A stretch of DNA of 64,000 nucleotides from Deroplatys truncata (GCA_030765065.1 CM060985.1:178996096-179060095), one strand, 5' to 3'. Positions 11,541-24,001 are shown, counted from the first letter of the stretch. The notes: generated by a model from the letters alone, not told the origin. Translations and numbers: made by a program.

Positions 11541-11885
11541 GAAGATCCCAATAAAGAATCCAAAATTGACCTTCATCTTTACATTTGTATCTTCAGTATT
11601 TTCATCGATTTGCATCCATCCAAGAGGGAGGAACTTATCGTAATTATGCTTCACACTGTGGCCAAAGCATGGCTGCCTCATGTGTAGGCGCCTTAGCTCG
11701 GACTCGCGCCGAAACGGTTATTTCACCGCAACCGCCGCACGTTTTCATAGTTCATTTATATTTACAATTGATTACAATAACTATTTTACTCATGCCACAA
11801 ATGGGAGATAACAAACGATCACGGCCGGAACTCTACTCAATGTTTAACCAAACATATTTATGACCTCCTCCTTTTGGCTCCCCCT
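11541..11885. other. Intronic stretch, nothing recognised
   Basis: About 345 bp between two family A copies. No exon or known repeat is seen. Confidence 0.3.
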
Positions 11886-13405
11886 TTTTACTTTCTCTAC
11901 CGCCTATAGCAAGTAGGGGAAGTATTGAATTCCACCCAAAAATTCCATACCGAGATTTCGCCGGAAATGCATATTTTAAGGCGCCTGAATCCAAATAAAG
12001 CATTTTTGGAAACATGTCCGTGTTGGACAGACTGTTAACAGCCTAACTCAAAAACGAAAATTCGGATTAATACCAAACTTGGTATTTGAGTTTAGTTTCT
12101 TCCAAGGATGCGGCACGAAGATTTTCAAGAAAATCCCCCCACCCCAGACTACCCTTTACATGAAACATTTATCGAAAATGTTGAGTTTCTCAAAATTGGC
12201 ACTAACGATTTGGATTAAAATATCATACGTTTGAGATATTTTCATAGCAAATGAAACGTATTTCTTGAATTTTCTAGGAATGTCCCCAAAAGCCCTCTTC
12301 ATTCTGAATGACTTTCACATAACTGGTAAACCGTAAGAGATAGACAAAATTTTACTTCACATAAAATGTGAAAAATTCCCGTTTCTCAAATGGGAATTCA
12401 TTATTCGTTTTTTTATGTCCTGGACATACAAAGAGAATGGAATGTGTAGCGAGAACTACAAGATCATTGTAAATGTTAATGCGATATGAAATAAGGCAAC
12501 TTAATATTGTAGCACACACATGTAAGGTGTGAGGGAAGGCCAGCTAGCCGTGAGAAGGGTAAGAATGCAGGTAACAAGAGGACAGAGGATGACAGAATTG
12601 CAACCTTGCTAAAGTGGCCACAGGCACTTGCAAGAGATGAGTGAGAGATAACCATAGGATAGAAAGAGAGGGAGAGAGATTTTGACACTTTGGGGAATTC
12701 CAAACTTGTCAGGACCACAGATAAAAGAGCAAATATTCTCATACCACGCGCAGGGGAAAGCCAATAAGAGTAAAGCTTTTAAAATAGCTAGGTAAACGTA
12801 GCGTCCCCCTGTGATGGTATAAAATGAGCATGTGTAAAGCTTTGGCGTCTTATCGCTTTGCTAATTCTGGAGAGGAGGTAACATTCACGCCATGCTTGTG
12901 GCGATGCGTGTGAAACCAGTAATAGGAAATAGGTTTAGCTTGGGGAGGTAAATGTCTGCAGATAGGCCCCTTAGAATTGAGTATTAAAGTAAAACACACG
13001 GCTAGCGGTGTTATAAAGTACTGTTATTATTATTGCTAATAAAATTAAACTTAAATCATCACGGAGGTTCATTTCGACTAGTGTTACCACACCCTGGGAA
13101 AGAGTTTAGCAATAGGGCAACACACAAGTATGCTACGCTTGCAATTTCAGCCTAGACCAACCACCCACAACTCCATCACAGAAGGAAGGAAGACGACGCC
13201 ACGAGGAGGTCCGTCGCAAATACTCCACATAGCAAACAGCGCTTAAAAGATTTGACTATCGCTTAAAGCCTACCATATTCCCCTTGCACCTACAAGAAAA
13301 TTAGCAATAAGATTAACATGAAGTAGATGGAGAATAAGCATTTGTAAAAATAGTTGGTGCAAGAGTAGAAAAAGTCATGTGAGTGCAACACATCAGACTT
13401 TTTAA
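11886..13405 (-). repeat. Interspersed repeat family A copy, split by an LTR-like insert
   Basis: It has the right end in reverse (actttctctaccgcctatag, from 11890) and continues to 'acaaagagaatggaat' at ~12443. After an insert it resumes with 'aatactccacatagcaaac' at 13223 and ends at the left terminus (gtgcaacacatcagacttttt, ~13405). The sequence across the insert is continuous relative to other copies. Confidence 0.7.
12444..13219 (+). mobile_element. Possible solo LTR of a second family
   Basis: This ~775-bp insertion in a family A repeat begins tgtagcgagaac and ends gtccgtcgca. A TATA-like tataaaatgag lies at about 12819 and an aataaaatt near 13038. TG/CA ends, a promoter and a late polyadenylation-like signal are what a solo LTR would show. 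Only about 3 bp of target duplication can be read, so the assignment is tentative. No coding region is present. Confidence 0.35.
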
Positions 13406-13602
13406 TACTCGGAAGAGGTTGGAGTATCATTTTGCAGTGACTCAGCTACAATAACACTACTCTGCATGATATCGGATGACTGAAAACTAATAAGTGATTC
13501 TGACTCACTGTTTATGCTTATTTCAGAATTACTTTTAGATTTTTTCTATCACGTACAGTTTTTTTCACAATTTCACTTCAAAGATATAGAGATATAAAAA
13601 TA

Positions 13603-14130
13603 TTGCTTCCGCCACTACACATAAAATTGGGCTTGATGAAGCAATTTGTAAGGTCTCTACCACAGGATGGACCCTGCTTCAACTACCTTTCCAAGAAATT
13701 TATGAAGGATGAAGATTTTGAGAAGACAATGAATGAGAGAGAAATAGAAGCATGGACCGCCGTCCGATCAGTTACTGAAAACTTCTTAAGCAATAACAAA
13801 GATCCTAATTACAAGGCCATTGTCGAAACAATGTTGGAAAATTTCAAGAAGATGGGTTGTAACATGAGTGTAAAGGTGCATTTTCTGCATTCACATATCG
13901 ACTACTTTCCAGAAAATCTGGGACATTATAGTGAAGAGCAGGGTGAACGTTTTCACCAAGATATTAAGTAAATGGAGAGGAGGTACCAGGGGAGATGGAA
14001 TGAAACTATGATGGCCGACTACTGCTGGATGTTGAGGAGGGACAGTCTACTTCAAGGATCTGCAAGGAAGTCAAAGAAGGGAAAGTTTGTCAAAAATGAA
14101 ATGAAACACTTTGGCTTCTTGTTTTGTTAA
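13603..14130 (+). pseudogene. Broken gene with HSHxDYFPENLG...GERFHQD signature (transposon-associated family)
   Basis: The first 122 codons encode LPPLHIKLGLMKQFV, a helical middle, then MGCNMSVKVHFLHSH, YFPENLGHYSEEQGERFHQDI. This matches a protein family I remember as highly repeated in insect and cnidarian genomes, usually annotated as uncharacterised or transposon-derived. An in-frame TAA after codon 122 (13969-13971) interrupts it. The same frame continues as MERRYQGRW...MADYCWMLRRD, the family's usual C-terminus, to a stop at 14130. An aataaa lies at 14144. The N-terminal part of the family is not seen upstream. Function is unknown. It lies in the CUB gene's longest intron, antisense to it. 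Confidence 0.6.
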
Positions 14131-14944
14131 AATGTAGTCATGAAATAAATTAGGGGAGTTCTTGAGAATATTATTAAAATGTTTCTTGAATAACAACTTA
14201 CTTGTGTGAAATGGTATTTGAATACTTTTCTACGATGTTAGTAAAATTGCCAAAACATACTTCTTATTTTATGTAAAAACCTGACGTGATAGAGAAAAAC
14301 AGAAATTATTTCTGGAACCAGCATAAAACCTTCATTCATGAACACCTACTTTTAAGAAATCATCTGACAAAAAGTTTGCAAATGCAGACTAGTGTCATCA
14401 ATGCTGCTGCGTTTAAGCATAAAAACGTCAGAAACAAGGTTTGGTGACGCTTCAAATAAAGATATAGACGATGTTATTAATTAGTCAGGCCAATTCTAGC
14501 GCAGAGATAAGGAAGAACTTATGTGTAATTCTTCAGGGGTATTCTCATCACATAAATTGATATTTGTTTCATATTCCTCGGACTTCAAAACCACTGAACT
14601 AACCTTCTTTTTCCGGTTTTGGAGCACCTTTATTTTCGTGTTTCTTGCATCTCTCACCTCTTTAAACTCCTGGACTTCAAATGGATTGAACCTTATATTA
14701 TATTTCTTAAAATACATTTCTTGTAATATTTTAGCTCTGACATTCTACACCTTTTTATTGTATCAATATGATAAAATCAAAGCAGAGAAGTAGTAAACTA
14801 AACAGGGAATTATGTTTTAAATAATATTCATAATAAACCAATTAAGTTAACATTTATCAGCCTTTTTTAAAGAAAATAACCTATAATGTTGATAATATAG
14901 GCTTTATTTGTTTCATAATTAAATTGAGTTTTATTTTTATGGAC
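14131..14944. other. Stretch with a lysine/glutamate-rich minus-strand frame, unassigned
   Basis: A minus-strand frame at 14496-14717 reads FNPFEVQEFKEVRDARN and NRKKKVSSVVLKSEEYE. The charged, helical composition looks more coding-like than its surroundings, but I recognise no family. It has no clear splice sites in phase with the CUB gene. The rest is AT-rich sequence with nothing recognised. Confidence 0.25.
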
Positions 14945-15206
14945 GCTCTTTAACTGCTGTGGTCCTTAGAGTCCATTTTATACTAGGCGTGAAAAACCAG
15001 TAATTTGGCTCAGAGGCCTCTTTATCAGGCTTGAGGTTCTTTTACGTGCCGTAAATCTACGGCACGGGGCCACCGGCTTTATTTCCCTTCCGAAGGAAGC
15101 CATGCAAAGGATTTCTACGCCCGAAATAATCAATCGCCCTCCGCCGGATTTGAACCCGCTACCTAGGGAACTAGAGGCTAGCATGGTAACCACCAGAACA
15201 CGGAGG
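14945..15206 (-). repeat. tRNA-derived SINE, family S1
   Basis: The reverse complement opens cctccgtgttctggtggttaccatgctagcc (A-box region), has a B-box at gcgggttcaaatccggcgg, and continues with ggcttccttcggaagggaa and gtagatttacggcacgtaaaag. The same units recur at 62745-63015, about 80% alike by eye. It is about 260 bp long. Confidence 0.75.
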
Positions 15207-15579
15207 ATACCATTTTGTTTCGTTTTTTCTCCACTAGGAGTATTCTAACAATCATGGATAAAACAATAGCGAATTCCTACTGCAAGCCAGATGGCAGAAA
15301 ATAATGCTTATACGATCAAGTTGCACTAATGAAACAAACGAAAGGTGGCCATACAATTCTAACTTGTTTTCGGTAACAGCGGCATTTGTATTGCAAATAA
15401 ATACATTATGTGATCAAAAGTATCCGGACACCCCTACATACATACGTTTTTTTATCTTAGGTGCATTGTGCTGCCACCTACTGCCTTGTACTCATTATCC
15501 GCGATCTCAGTAGTCATTAGACATCGTGAAACAGAAGAATGGGACGCTCCGTGAGTAGGTTATTTAGAAGAGAGCTGGC

Positions 15580-16645
15580 ACAGTTTTTTGCGTTTATATG
15601 GGAAAGGATAGGGAAAACGAGGGTGGATGCGGAGGGCTAAGGAGGAAAATGCGTTTATATGGGCGAGATAGGGAATACGAGGACTGACACTAGGCTAGAC
15701 AGCGGCAGAAGGAGGGGGATGCGCTTTATATGGAAGAGATAGTGGAGAGGTGCTAGGCTAGACAGAGGCTGAGAGTAGAGTATGCGTTTATATGTATGAG
15801 AGGTATAGGAGCAGGAGGAGCGGTGCTAGGCAAGACAGAGGTTGAGTAGAGTATCGGTTATATGAGAGAGGTAGGGAACAGGAGCAGGGGTGTTAGGCTA
15901 GACAGAGGTCGAGAAGTAGAGTATGGTTTATATGAAAGGTATAGGAAAACGAGGAGGGGTGTTAGGCTAGACAGAGGTTGAGGAGTGGAGTATGGTTTAT
16001 ATGAGAAGTATAGGAAAACGATGAGAGGTATTAGGTTAGGAGAATTGAGTATGTGTTTATAAGAAGATACGAGAAAACGGAGAGATCCTATTATAGGATA
16101 GACAGGTGTTAAAGGTAGAATGTGTTTTATATGAGCGGTATAGGAAACCAAAGAGAGATTCTCAGCTAGACAGGCATCAGGAGAGGAATGCGCTTTATGA
16201 GAGGTAGGGGATACGGGGAGTGGTGTTAGGCTAGACAGAGGTTGAGAGTAGAGTATGCGTTTATATGTATGAGAAGTATAGGAACAGGAAGAGGGGTGTT
16301 AGGCTAGACAGAGGTTGAGGAGTAGAGTATAGTTTATATGAGAGGTATAGGAAAACGAGGAGAGGTGTTAGGCTAGACAGAGGTCGAAAATAGAGTATGG
16401 TTTATATGAGAGGTATGGGAAAACGAGGAAAGGAGTTAGACTAGACAGAGGTCGAGGAGCAGAGTATGGTTTATATGAGAGTCATAGGAAAACGAGAGAG
16501 GTGTTAGGCTAGACAGAGCTAGAGGAGTAGAGTATGGTTTATATGAGAGGTATAGGAACAGGAGGAGAGGTGTTAGGCTAGACAGATACTAAAGGAGTAG
16601 CAATATGGGTTTATATACAGGAGAGATACGGAATAGGAGGTGCTA
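15580..16645. repeat. Subterminal ~65-bp satellite, left arm
   Basis: About 16-17 diverged tandem units are built on 'gtgttaggctagacagaggt', 'agagtatggtttatatgagaggtatagg' and 'aaaacgagga'. Unit lengths vary around 60-70 bp. The array starts within about 30 bp of the element's end. No coding meaning is seen. Confidence 0.8.
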
Positions 16646-16732
16646 GACCTTGAAAGCGACTTTAGATGTGAACTTAGTGGAAAACTGTTTCATGTCAACG
16701 TTATATACGTTCCCATCATGTAACCCATTCAG

Positions 16733-17960
16733 GGAAAAGGTGACCAGCAAAGGGAAAAAGGTGACCAGCAAAGGGAAAAATGTGACCAGCAAAGGGAAAA
16801 AGGTGACCAGTAAAGGGAAAAAGGTGACCAGCAAAGGGAAAAATGTGACCAGCAAAGGGAAAAACGTGACCAGGAAAGGGAAAAAGGTGACCAGGAAAGG
16901 GAAAAAGGTGCCCAGCAAAGGGAAAAACGTGACCAGCAAAGGGAAAAAGGTGACCAGCAAAGGGAAAAAGGTGACCGGCAAAGGGAAAAAGGTGACCGGC
17001 AAAGGGAAAAAGGTGACCAGGAAAGGGAAAAAGGTGACCAGGAAAGGGAAAAAGGTGACCAGGAAAGGGAAAAAGGTGACCAGGAAAGGGAAAAAGGTGA
17101 CCAGCAAAGGGAAAAAGGTGACCAGCAAACGGAAAAAGGTGACCAGCAAAGGGAAAAAGGTGACCAGCAAAGGGAAAAACGTGACCAGCAAAAGGGAAAA
17201 GGTGACCAGCAAAGGGAAAAAGGTGACCAGCAAAGGGAAAAATGTGACCAGCAAAGGGAAAAAGATGACCAACAAAGGGAAAAACGTGACCAGCAAAGGG
17301 AAAAAGGTGACCAGGAAAGGGAAAAAGGTGACCAGCAAAGGGAAAAAGGTGACCAGGAAAGGCAAAAAGGTGACCAGCAAAGGGAAAAAGGTGACCAGCA
17401 AAGGGAAAAAGGTGACCAGCAAAGGGAAAAGGTGGCCAGCAAAGGGAAAAAAAGGTGACCAGTAAAGGGAAAAACGTGACCTGCAAAGGGAAAAGGTGAC
17501 CAGCAAAGGGAAAAAGGTGACCAGCAAAGGGAAAAAGGTGACCAGCAAAGGGAAAAAGGTGACCAGCAATGGGAAAAAGGTGACCAGCAAAGGGAAAAAC
17601 GTGACCAGCAAAGGGAAAAAGGTGACCAGCAAAGGGAAAAAGGTGACCAGTAAAGGGAAAAAGGTGACCAACAAAGGGAAAAATCTGACCAACAAAGGGA
17701 AAAAGGTGACCAGCAAAGGGAAAAACGTGACCAGCAAAGGGAAAAATGTGACCAACAAAGGGAAAAAGGTGACCAGCAAAGGGAAAAATGCGACCAGCAA
17801 CGGGAAAAAGGTGACCAGCAAAGGGAAAAAGGCGAGCAGTAAAGGGAAAATGTGACCAGCAAAGGGAAAAAGGTGGCTAGCAAAGGGAAAAAGGTGACCA
17901 GCAAAGGGAAAAAGGTGATCAGCAAAGGGAAAAAGGTGACCTGCAACGGGAAAAAGGGGA
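16733..17960. repeat. 21-bp minisatellite, left arm
   Basis: About 58 tandem units of the form aaaggtgaccagcaaaggga, with frequent variants at a few positions (gaccagg, gaccggc, aacgtg). Because 21 is a multiple of 3, long open frames run through it on both strands; these are artefacts of the repeat. Confidence 0.95.
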
Positions 17961-18577
17961 CCCACTCAGGGAAAAGGGCAGGGAAAAGGTGGCTCTCTCA
18001 CGGGAAAAGCTAACCCACTCACACTAACAGGTAAGTAATTTAGTTAGTATCACAGGGTAGGACTGATCCCGGGAAGCGGATATAGCATAGCTCCGTATGA
18101 TGTTACAGGTAATTCAGAGAGTATCATAGGTATTTAGGATAATTCAAGTAACATAGGTGTTTAAAATCACTCAGCTAGTATCACAGGTACTCATGGTAAT
18201 ATAGAGAGTAATTAGATTATAAACATTTCTCATCCAACGTTACAACAATTTATATACTTTTTTCTAAATCTTACAAACTTATTATATGTTAAACAGTTAT
18301 TGTGCGATGCGGAGAGGGATAAACTGCATATTGGTTCACAAATTGAAAATCTTTACGTCAACATACCTTTATTTTAGCTCATTGTAGATGTCTCTCCCCT
18401 TTTATCTAGGCTTGAGACTAGCACTAGGATTGCTCCTAATGGCAGGGTTACCACCTTCCCTTCCATCTTCTTCTTTCTTCATCAGGCGTCTGCTAGTTGC
18501 ATACGCAGCACACGGATAAACTTCATTTTTAAGATTGTAGACTCACGAGAAAATCTTCATCTTCGACTTACATTCTC
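17961..18577 (-). other. 3' flank of the left polB copy
   Basis: This unique sequence lies between the minisatellite and the polymerase stop. It holds an aataaa polyadenylation signal in the polymerase sense at 18368-18373, about 205 bp past the stop. No other feature is seen. Confidence 0.6.
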
Positions 18578-21500
18578 TTAAGCACTGTTTGTAATACTGT
18601 AATGTCCATATGCATAGGTAGTTATTCCATCCTCAGCAATAATTCTTTTATCATCAAAGGGATTCAATGCAATTTTATTCACTTGCACTGTGGTAACATC
18701 ATGCTTTCGTGATAGGATTGGATTCATGGGAGTTCTGATGATTTCACAGGTTTTAAGACAGTCTGTATAGCTGTCAAACGAAATGTACTGCTTAATAGCG
18801 CTACGTTTTATACCTTTAATCTTTTTTATCATTGAGCCTTGAATATCTAAGGCATACATCTTAGGACGTAGTCCAACAAAGCGTAGGATGATTTTGCTGT
18901 TAGCCTCATCTTTAAATTTTCCCAATACCTTCTTGTTCTGAGTAGAGTGGCATATATGATTGGCAGGGTAATCAGCTGTATCGAGATGCTCAAGAAAACG
19001 TAACTTGTCCTGGTACACATCTTCAGTTGTAACACGATGAATGAATGAATCAGTGTCCATATACATAAGCCTCAGGTTTTCAGCTCCATAATAAGGCAAC
19101 AACACATCGTAATGGTAGTTATACATTAATGTCTTGGAGATGTCCAACACACTCATTCCAATGTATATAGGCTTGTTGAATACAATCTGACGAGAGGCCA
19201 TATGTACAGCAGCTAGATTAGCAGCATATATCGTCCTGTCGATAAACGTAGGCTTGGCGATCAACTTTTCTAGAGTTTTTTCATTGGTCACCAGTCGTAT
19301 ATCCATACGGTTACGCAGGTTCTCCATAGTTTTTCCAAACATAGCGTTGTTAAAGAGCTTGTAGAGATCCTTCTCGAAATCATTTGCAGCTTGTTGTCGT
19401 AGCCTGTTGTTAAATTCCACATAAGGTTTCAACCATCGAGACTGTAGGAATTGTAGCACACGATGGATTTTTGTTAGCCGTAGTCCATGACTAAGAGCCT
19501 GCTTCAAAGCCATGTAATGCACTACATACTTCTTTCGAGGTCCAAGATGAGGTATCAGTTTCTTTGTAGATGCTTCCAATGGTTTCATACACTCAGGCAG
19601 GAAAGGTAAATCGTTGTGTAGATCGTGAAGTTCTGCAGGATATTCGATATCAACTTCTAATATGTACCCATGAGGATCATCTTCTTGTAGTGTTTCTAAG
19701 TTGATTTCTTCAGGCGAAACCCACTGAAATCCACCAAAAGGAAGGGCGTGACACATTGCCCACCCATATTGGTTATTGGCGTCCTCATATGTGATGAATT
19801 GGGTCGGTCTCGACGGATCAAACTTCTCCATATACGTGTTATTAGCCTCAGCATACCGATGGGAAACTTGACATAAACCTCCTCTTATACCTGATTCCAC
19901 CATGAGTAGTTGATCATAATCTTGTAACAGCTCCAGCTTAATTCCTGTATACAACAACATGGCGTCCCATGTAATTCCTGGAGAGGTAAAATAATGGGAA
20001 GGATCGACTTTGTGTGTTTTAAGGGTTTGCTCTCTGAACGTCTCAAAGACATCGGCTAGGAGTAGTACATCTGAGGTTAAGTAGAGATCGCTGTACTCTC
20101 CCAGGTTTCTTACATTAAACAGCTCCCATACATTTCTAGCATGATCGTAGTCAGCATCACTAATTTCTTCTTCATTTAATCTATTGTAGAAGGAGTCCTT
20201 AGGAGGCAAGCAGGTCTCGTTCAAAACATCCCAGGAAGTGACGTAATCATAGGGAAATACGCCCTTACGGGTCATCAACTTCAATTTGTCTTCTCCAAAG
20301 TACTTTAGTGTTTCAGGATATGAGGTTAGATTTTTTACCAACTTATCCAAGCTTGTACTGAGGAAACGGAAGCTGTCCACAAATCGAAGCTTTATATCTC
20401 CTACATACTTGGTGAATGAGATATAGCTTTCTTCAGAGTTAGGAATTACCTCCACACGTTCACTTGTACAACCCAGCTCCTTAACAATGAAATGAGAGTC
20501 ATATCCGCTAAGGTTATGCATGAAGACTGGTATATATTTAGGTGTTTTACAGGCTAAATTACATTCATTATGAAGACTTCCACGATATTCACCGCTGATG
20601 TGATCATGATCGCGTACTTTATAGTTCTCTTCTGTAAAGGGTTTTCCACACAAGTAGCATGTCGTAGAGAAGACTCAAAATCCTTTTGCTGTTGATCCGT
20701 GAGTTTCAGAGGCTAGCAGATTTGTATATGCCATCAATCATTTTTGCAAGAGATGTCAGGTACAACATAAAACTCTGAGCAGCATCAGCACCACGATACA
20801 CATAGGGATGCCTAGGAAGACCAGTTTCAATATGTTCAACACTGGATGTAGGCTTCACGTAAACACAGAAGCTCATTGGTGTGTGCTCTTGATAAGGGGT
20901 TGTATAGGAAGTTTCAGGATTGGGTATACACGTATGGCATGGAGTGAGAATACTCTCAAAATCCGCATAGATGACATAAGGTACTTTCAGCATCCTCTCA
21001 ACATTTTTAAACTGTACAATTGCTTTCTCCTTGGTAGGCATAACTACCCTTGCAACACCATGTTGAATACAGACGGTTGCATGTTCTTGTAGTTTTTCCA
21101 GTCCACTTCGTCCATATCGATCATCAAAATGTGTAAAGCAGCGCTTACAAGTATAAACCGTCCATTACATTTAGTTTTCTGGCATCGAATGAGTTTCTCA
21201 AAATTCTTTATATATACGTAGTGATGTTTTCCACTACTATCACTCAATAGTAGCAGGTCGCAGTGTTCAGGTAGTTCAATATCAGCAACCTTTATTGGAT
21301 ACACTTCATGCTTCTCATCCAGTCCGAAAACGTTAACAGACATATTGTTAAACTTCTCAAATTTAGGTATTTGAGAAAGTGGAGTAGGGTAGGAAACACA
21401 GCCGAAGTCGTACTTGTCTTGAAGTTGTTTGTATTTGTTCACACGCTGTGCATTGTTCCCTATGAATTTAGCTAATACGGAGTACATGAAACATTTCTCG

Positions 21501-22230
21501 TCGCTAAAGTTCTGAATGTTTATACATGCTTTCTTTGCTTCAACAGATGACGGTAGTGGTATGTAGCTACTTCCTCGTAACGGGTTGTACTTGTTGATAC
21601 GAAGTCGAACTCCTTCCACAGCAAGCAAAGCCCAGCTGCTACCCTTAAGCTGAGACTCCTCCATTTCAGTCACCAATTTCTTGAATTTCGCTTCCAGTGT
21701 CGAGTCCAGATCTGTTTCTAGGAAAACAGGATGATTCCTTGTTTTAAATGTTTTGTCACAGGTTTCTCCAATACTGTTAACAAATCGACACTCAGCCAGC
21801 AGATTAATTTTAACACTCTTGTGAATACCAAGCTCTTTATGCACAGCCTGGATTATGCGTTGTTTTGCTTCATGCAGATACATATTCAGGTCCTTAGGTG
21901 ATTCGCATCGTATAAAATAAGATTTCAATCGTCCTTCGAATGAAGTTTCGTATTCTTTCATATCACAGTCCTCCATTGTTGACAGTAACTGATGTTTAGT
22001 TGGCTCCAATCTTCTTTTCTTCTGAGGGATGCTTATTTCACATATATCTTCGTGTCGCTGCCCCTTATAACCATCATTGAAGGTCAAGCTACAATGTTTA
22101 CATTTAAAGAGCTTCTTGCAGCTCATCTCGTGTCTTCTCTTGTCATAACTCGGAGGAACTTCTTCCCACATTTTCCGCATGCATATCCAGTAGCGCTTGG
22201 AATAATATCCTTATACGCTGAGGTATTCAT
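18578..22230 (-). pseudogene. Protein-primed family B DNA polymerase (polB) of the palindromic element, left copy (fossil)
   Basis: The gene runs outward from the centre. Parts in order: two C2H2-type zinc fingers at the N-terminus (CGKCGKKF then CKHCSLTF), a CFMYSVLAK...HHYVYIKNF segment, the exonuclease motif YADFES, a Cys-x2-Cys...DHDH...HNECN endonuclease-VII-like insert, and HNLSGYDSHF (exo II). Then come YLTSDVLLLADV (exo III), palm motif A DANNQYGWAM, motif B LFNNAMFGKTMEN, and motif C YMDTDSF at 19043-19063. These are the protein-primed polymerases of Polintons and related viruses, which copy linear DNA from a terminal protein. The copy is broken, about two breaks. All catalytic signatures are still readable. 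Confidence 0.85.
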
Positions 22231-22364
22231 CTTTATTCTTGATGTAATAACGTATTAATCACTGATCAATGAAATGTAGACCTCTTCACCTTGACACCAC
22301 TTAGAAAGCTGATTATTCTTGGAGAGAACACAATGTTAACACCTCAACACTAATTAGCGCAATG

Positions 22365-22572
22365 AACTCCAATGCCCTAGATCACCGTATTTATAGAGGG
22401 AGCACGAGCCTTTTAGATCAATCATAAACTCGCTCCATAGCTACCTGTATATGTTTGCTCCACGCGTATTAACCTCACGCCCAGAGTCAGGATGTTTATG
22501 ACGTCACACCCAGAGACAGGATGTCTGGCAGTATCAAACACGTTTAAACTCGTCTCGTAACTACCTGTATGT
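22365..22572 (-). promoter_or_regulatory. polB promoter region, left copy
   Basis: Mirror image of the right-arm promoter. It has TATAAATA at 22388-22395 with an initiator about 30 bases downstream, a cAMP-response-type TGACGTCA at 22499-22506, and two pairs of upstream repeats. Confidence 0.6.
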
Positions 22573-22907
22573 GCTGTCACACCAACAAGAGAAGTATTCC
22601 CACACGCTCATTCAGTCAAATGTTCCATTCAAAGCCTACCATCACCCATTACACCAAAGCTAGTACAATCTCTATTATCAAAACACTTAAAAGTAAAGGC
22701 TTAAAAGGTAACGTAGAAGATTTTCCCCCTTATTTACTTAAATGTGTGTATATATTACATTATTTCATGTTTTCATTCCCTTTTCAATTCTTCCTTTCCA
22801 TCTTCTTTCAGAAAGACCATTACATTTCACTACAATCACGAGAAAAGCAATTTTTCCAGAGTTTCACAGATTCTAAGCTTCTAGAATCGAACCCGGTAAT
22901 AGTTTAA
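22569..22907 (+). CDS. Hypothetical 112-residue frame, left arm
   Basis: The frame runs inwards, divergent from polB, and its start overlaps the outermost promoter repeat. It encodes a Ser/Thr/Lys-rich first half (RSFSQMFHSKPTITHYTKAS) and a hydrophobic aromatic stretch (YILHYFMFSFPFQFFLSIFF) that could be one membrane segment. The product is identical in both arms, but the arms are so similar that this alone does not show selection. Its 3' end overlaps the first B-box-like motif. No homologue is recognised and it may be a chance frame. Confidence 0.3.
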   Translation: MCCHTNKRSIPTRSFSQMFHSKPTITHYTKASTISIIKTLKSKGLKGNVEDFPPYLLKCVYILHYFMFSFPFQFFLSIFFQKDHYISLQSREKQFFQSFTDSKLLESNPVIV

Positions 22908-24001
22908 TAAATGTATTTTTAGTAATTTAGCTCCCTCGCATCAGCACCTACCATTTAATCTTTACTCGAACCTGATAGGATTCATAGGCTTGAAGATATA
23001 TGAAATCACCCCTTCGGGATTCGATCTGAGTACTTTAAAGTACTTTTTGTCATGATAACGATATTTAGGAACTAGGTACTCTGTTTACGGTTTACTTGAC
23101 GTGTCTATATAAATTAGATTACGAGTTATTAAATTTGAAAGTAAATTTCATTAAATCGGTATTCGAACCCAGAACACCAGGAACAAAATGATTTATAATA
23201 TTAGCTTGACATGTTAAACAAAGCTGTGTGCAGTTACGCTATCAATCTAAGTGATATATTCTAGTGTACAGAGGAAAATTAAGGAACTCATTAAAAGATG
23301 GGGGAATCGAACCAAGCACAACTGATTGACAATTATATACAGCATTAATTACCCAGTACAGAACCTATCAAACATGCTTTAGCCCACTCCTCTACCTCAT
23401 TTAGTTCCAGAGATAATGAAGATTTAAAATTAAGAATCGAACTCAGGACACCAGATCCCCAAATATAGATACGCAAGAAACTACCTATTGATATAAATGT
23501 AATAAAGTTTATTTGACGTCTTTATCTTAAGTAGTTTAGGAGTTATTAAATTTATAATTAAATTACATTTTATCGGTATTCGAACCCAGAACACCAGAAA
23601 CAAAATTATTTATAAAATTAGTTTGCTATGTTAAAAAGAGTTGTATACAGTTACGCAATCAATCTAAGTTATATATTCTAGTATACAGAGAAAAATTAAG
23701 GAAATCATTTAAAAATCGGGATTCGAACTAGGGACAACTGATTGAAAATTATATACAGTATTAATTACACATTATAACAGCTATCAAACATGCTTTGGTT
23801 CATCCCTCTACCTCCCTTAGTTTCCGAGATAATGAAGATTTAAAATTAAGGATCGAACCCTGGACGTCAGGTATCCAAATGTACATTCAGAAGAAACTAC
23901 CTGATGATATAAATGTAATAAAATTTATTTGGCGTCTTTATCTTAATCAGTCTCTGAGTTATTAGAAGTTGAATTTGTAATTACTCGTAGGATTCGAACC
24001 C
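22883..24001 (-). repeat. Array of tRNA-like B-box motifs, left arm
   Basis: Mirror of the right-arm array: nine main motifs of the form ggttcgaatcc on the minus strand, all oriented outward toward polB. They are spaced about 130-144 bp within a ~417-bp higher-order unit. Details are under the right-arm entry. Confidence 0.7.

Noticed and set aside
16733-17960. CRISPR-like repeat array
   Set aside because: Units are contiguous with no unique spacers, in eukaryotic DNA; this is a minisatellite.
16643-17965. Long open frames (up to 440 codons, both strands) of the type LLVTFFP or KGKKVTS
   Set aside because: They are produced by a 21-bp tandem repeat, whose length is a multiple of three, so several frames stay open. 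The mirror frames at 30378-31658 have the same cause.
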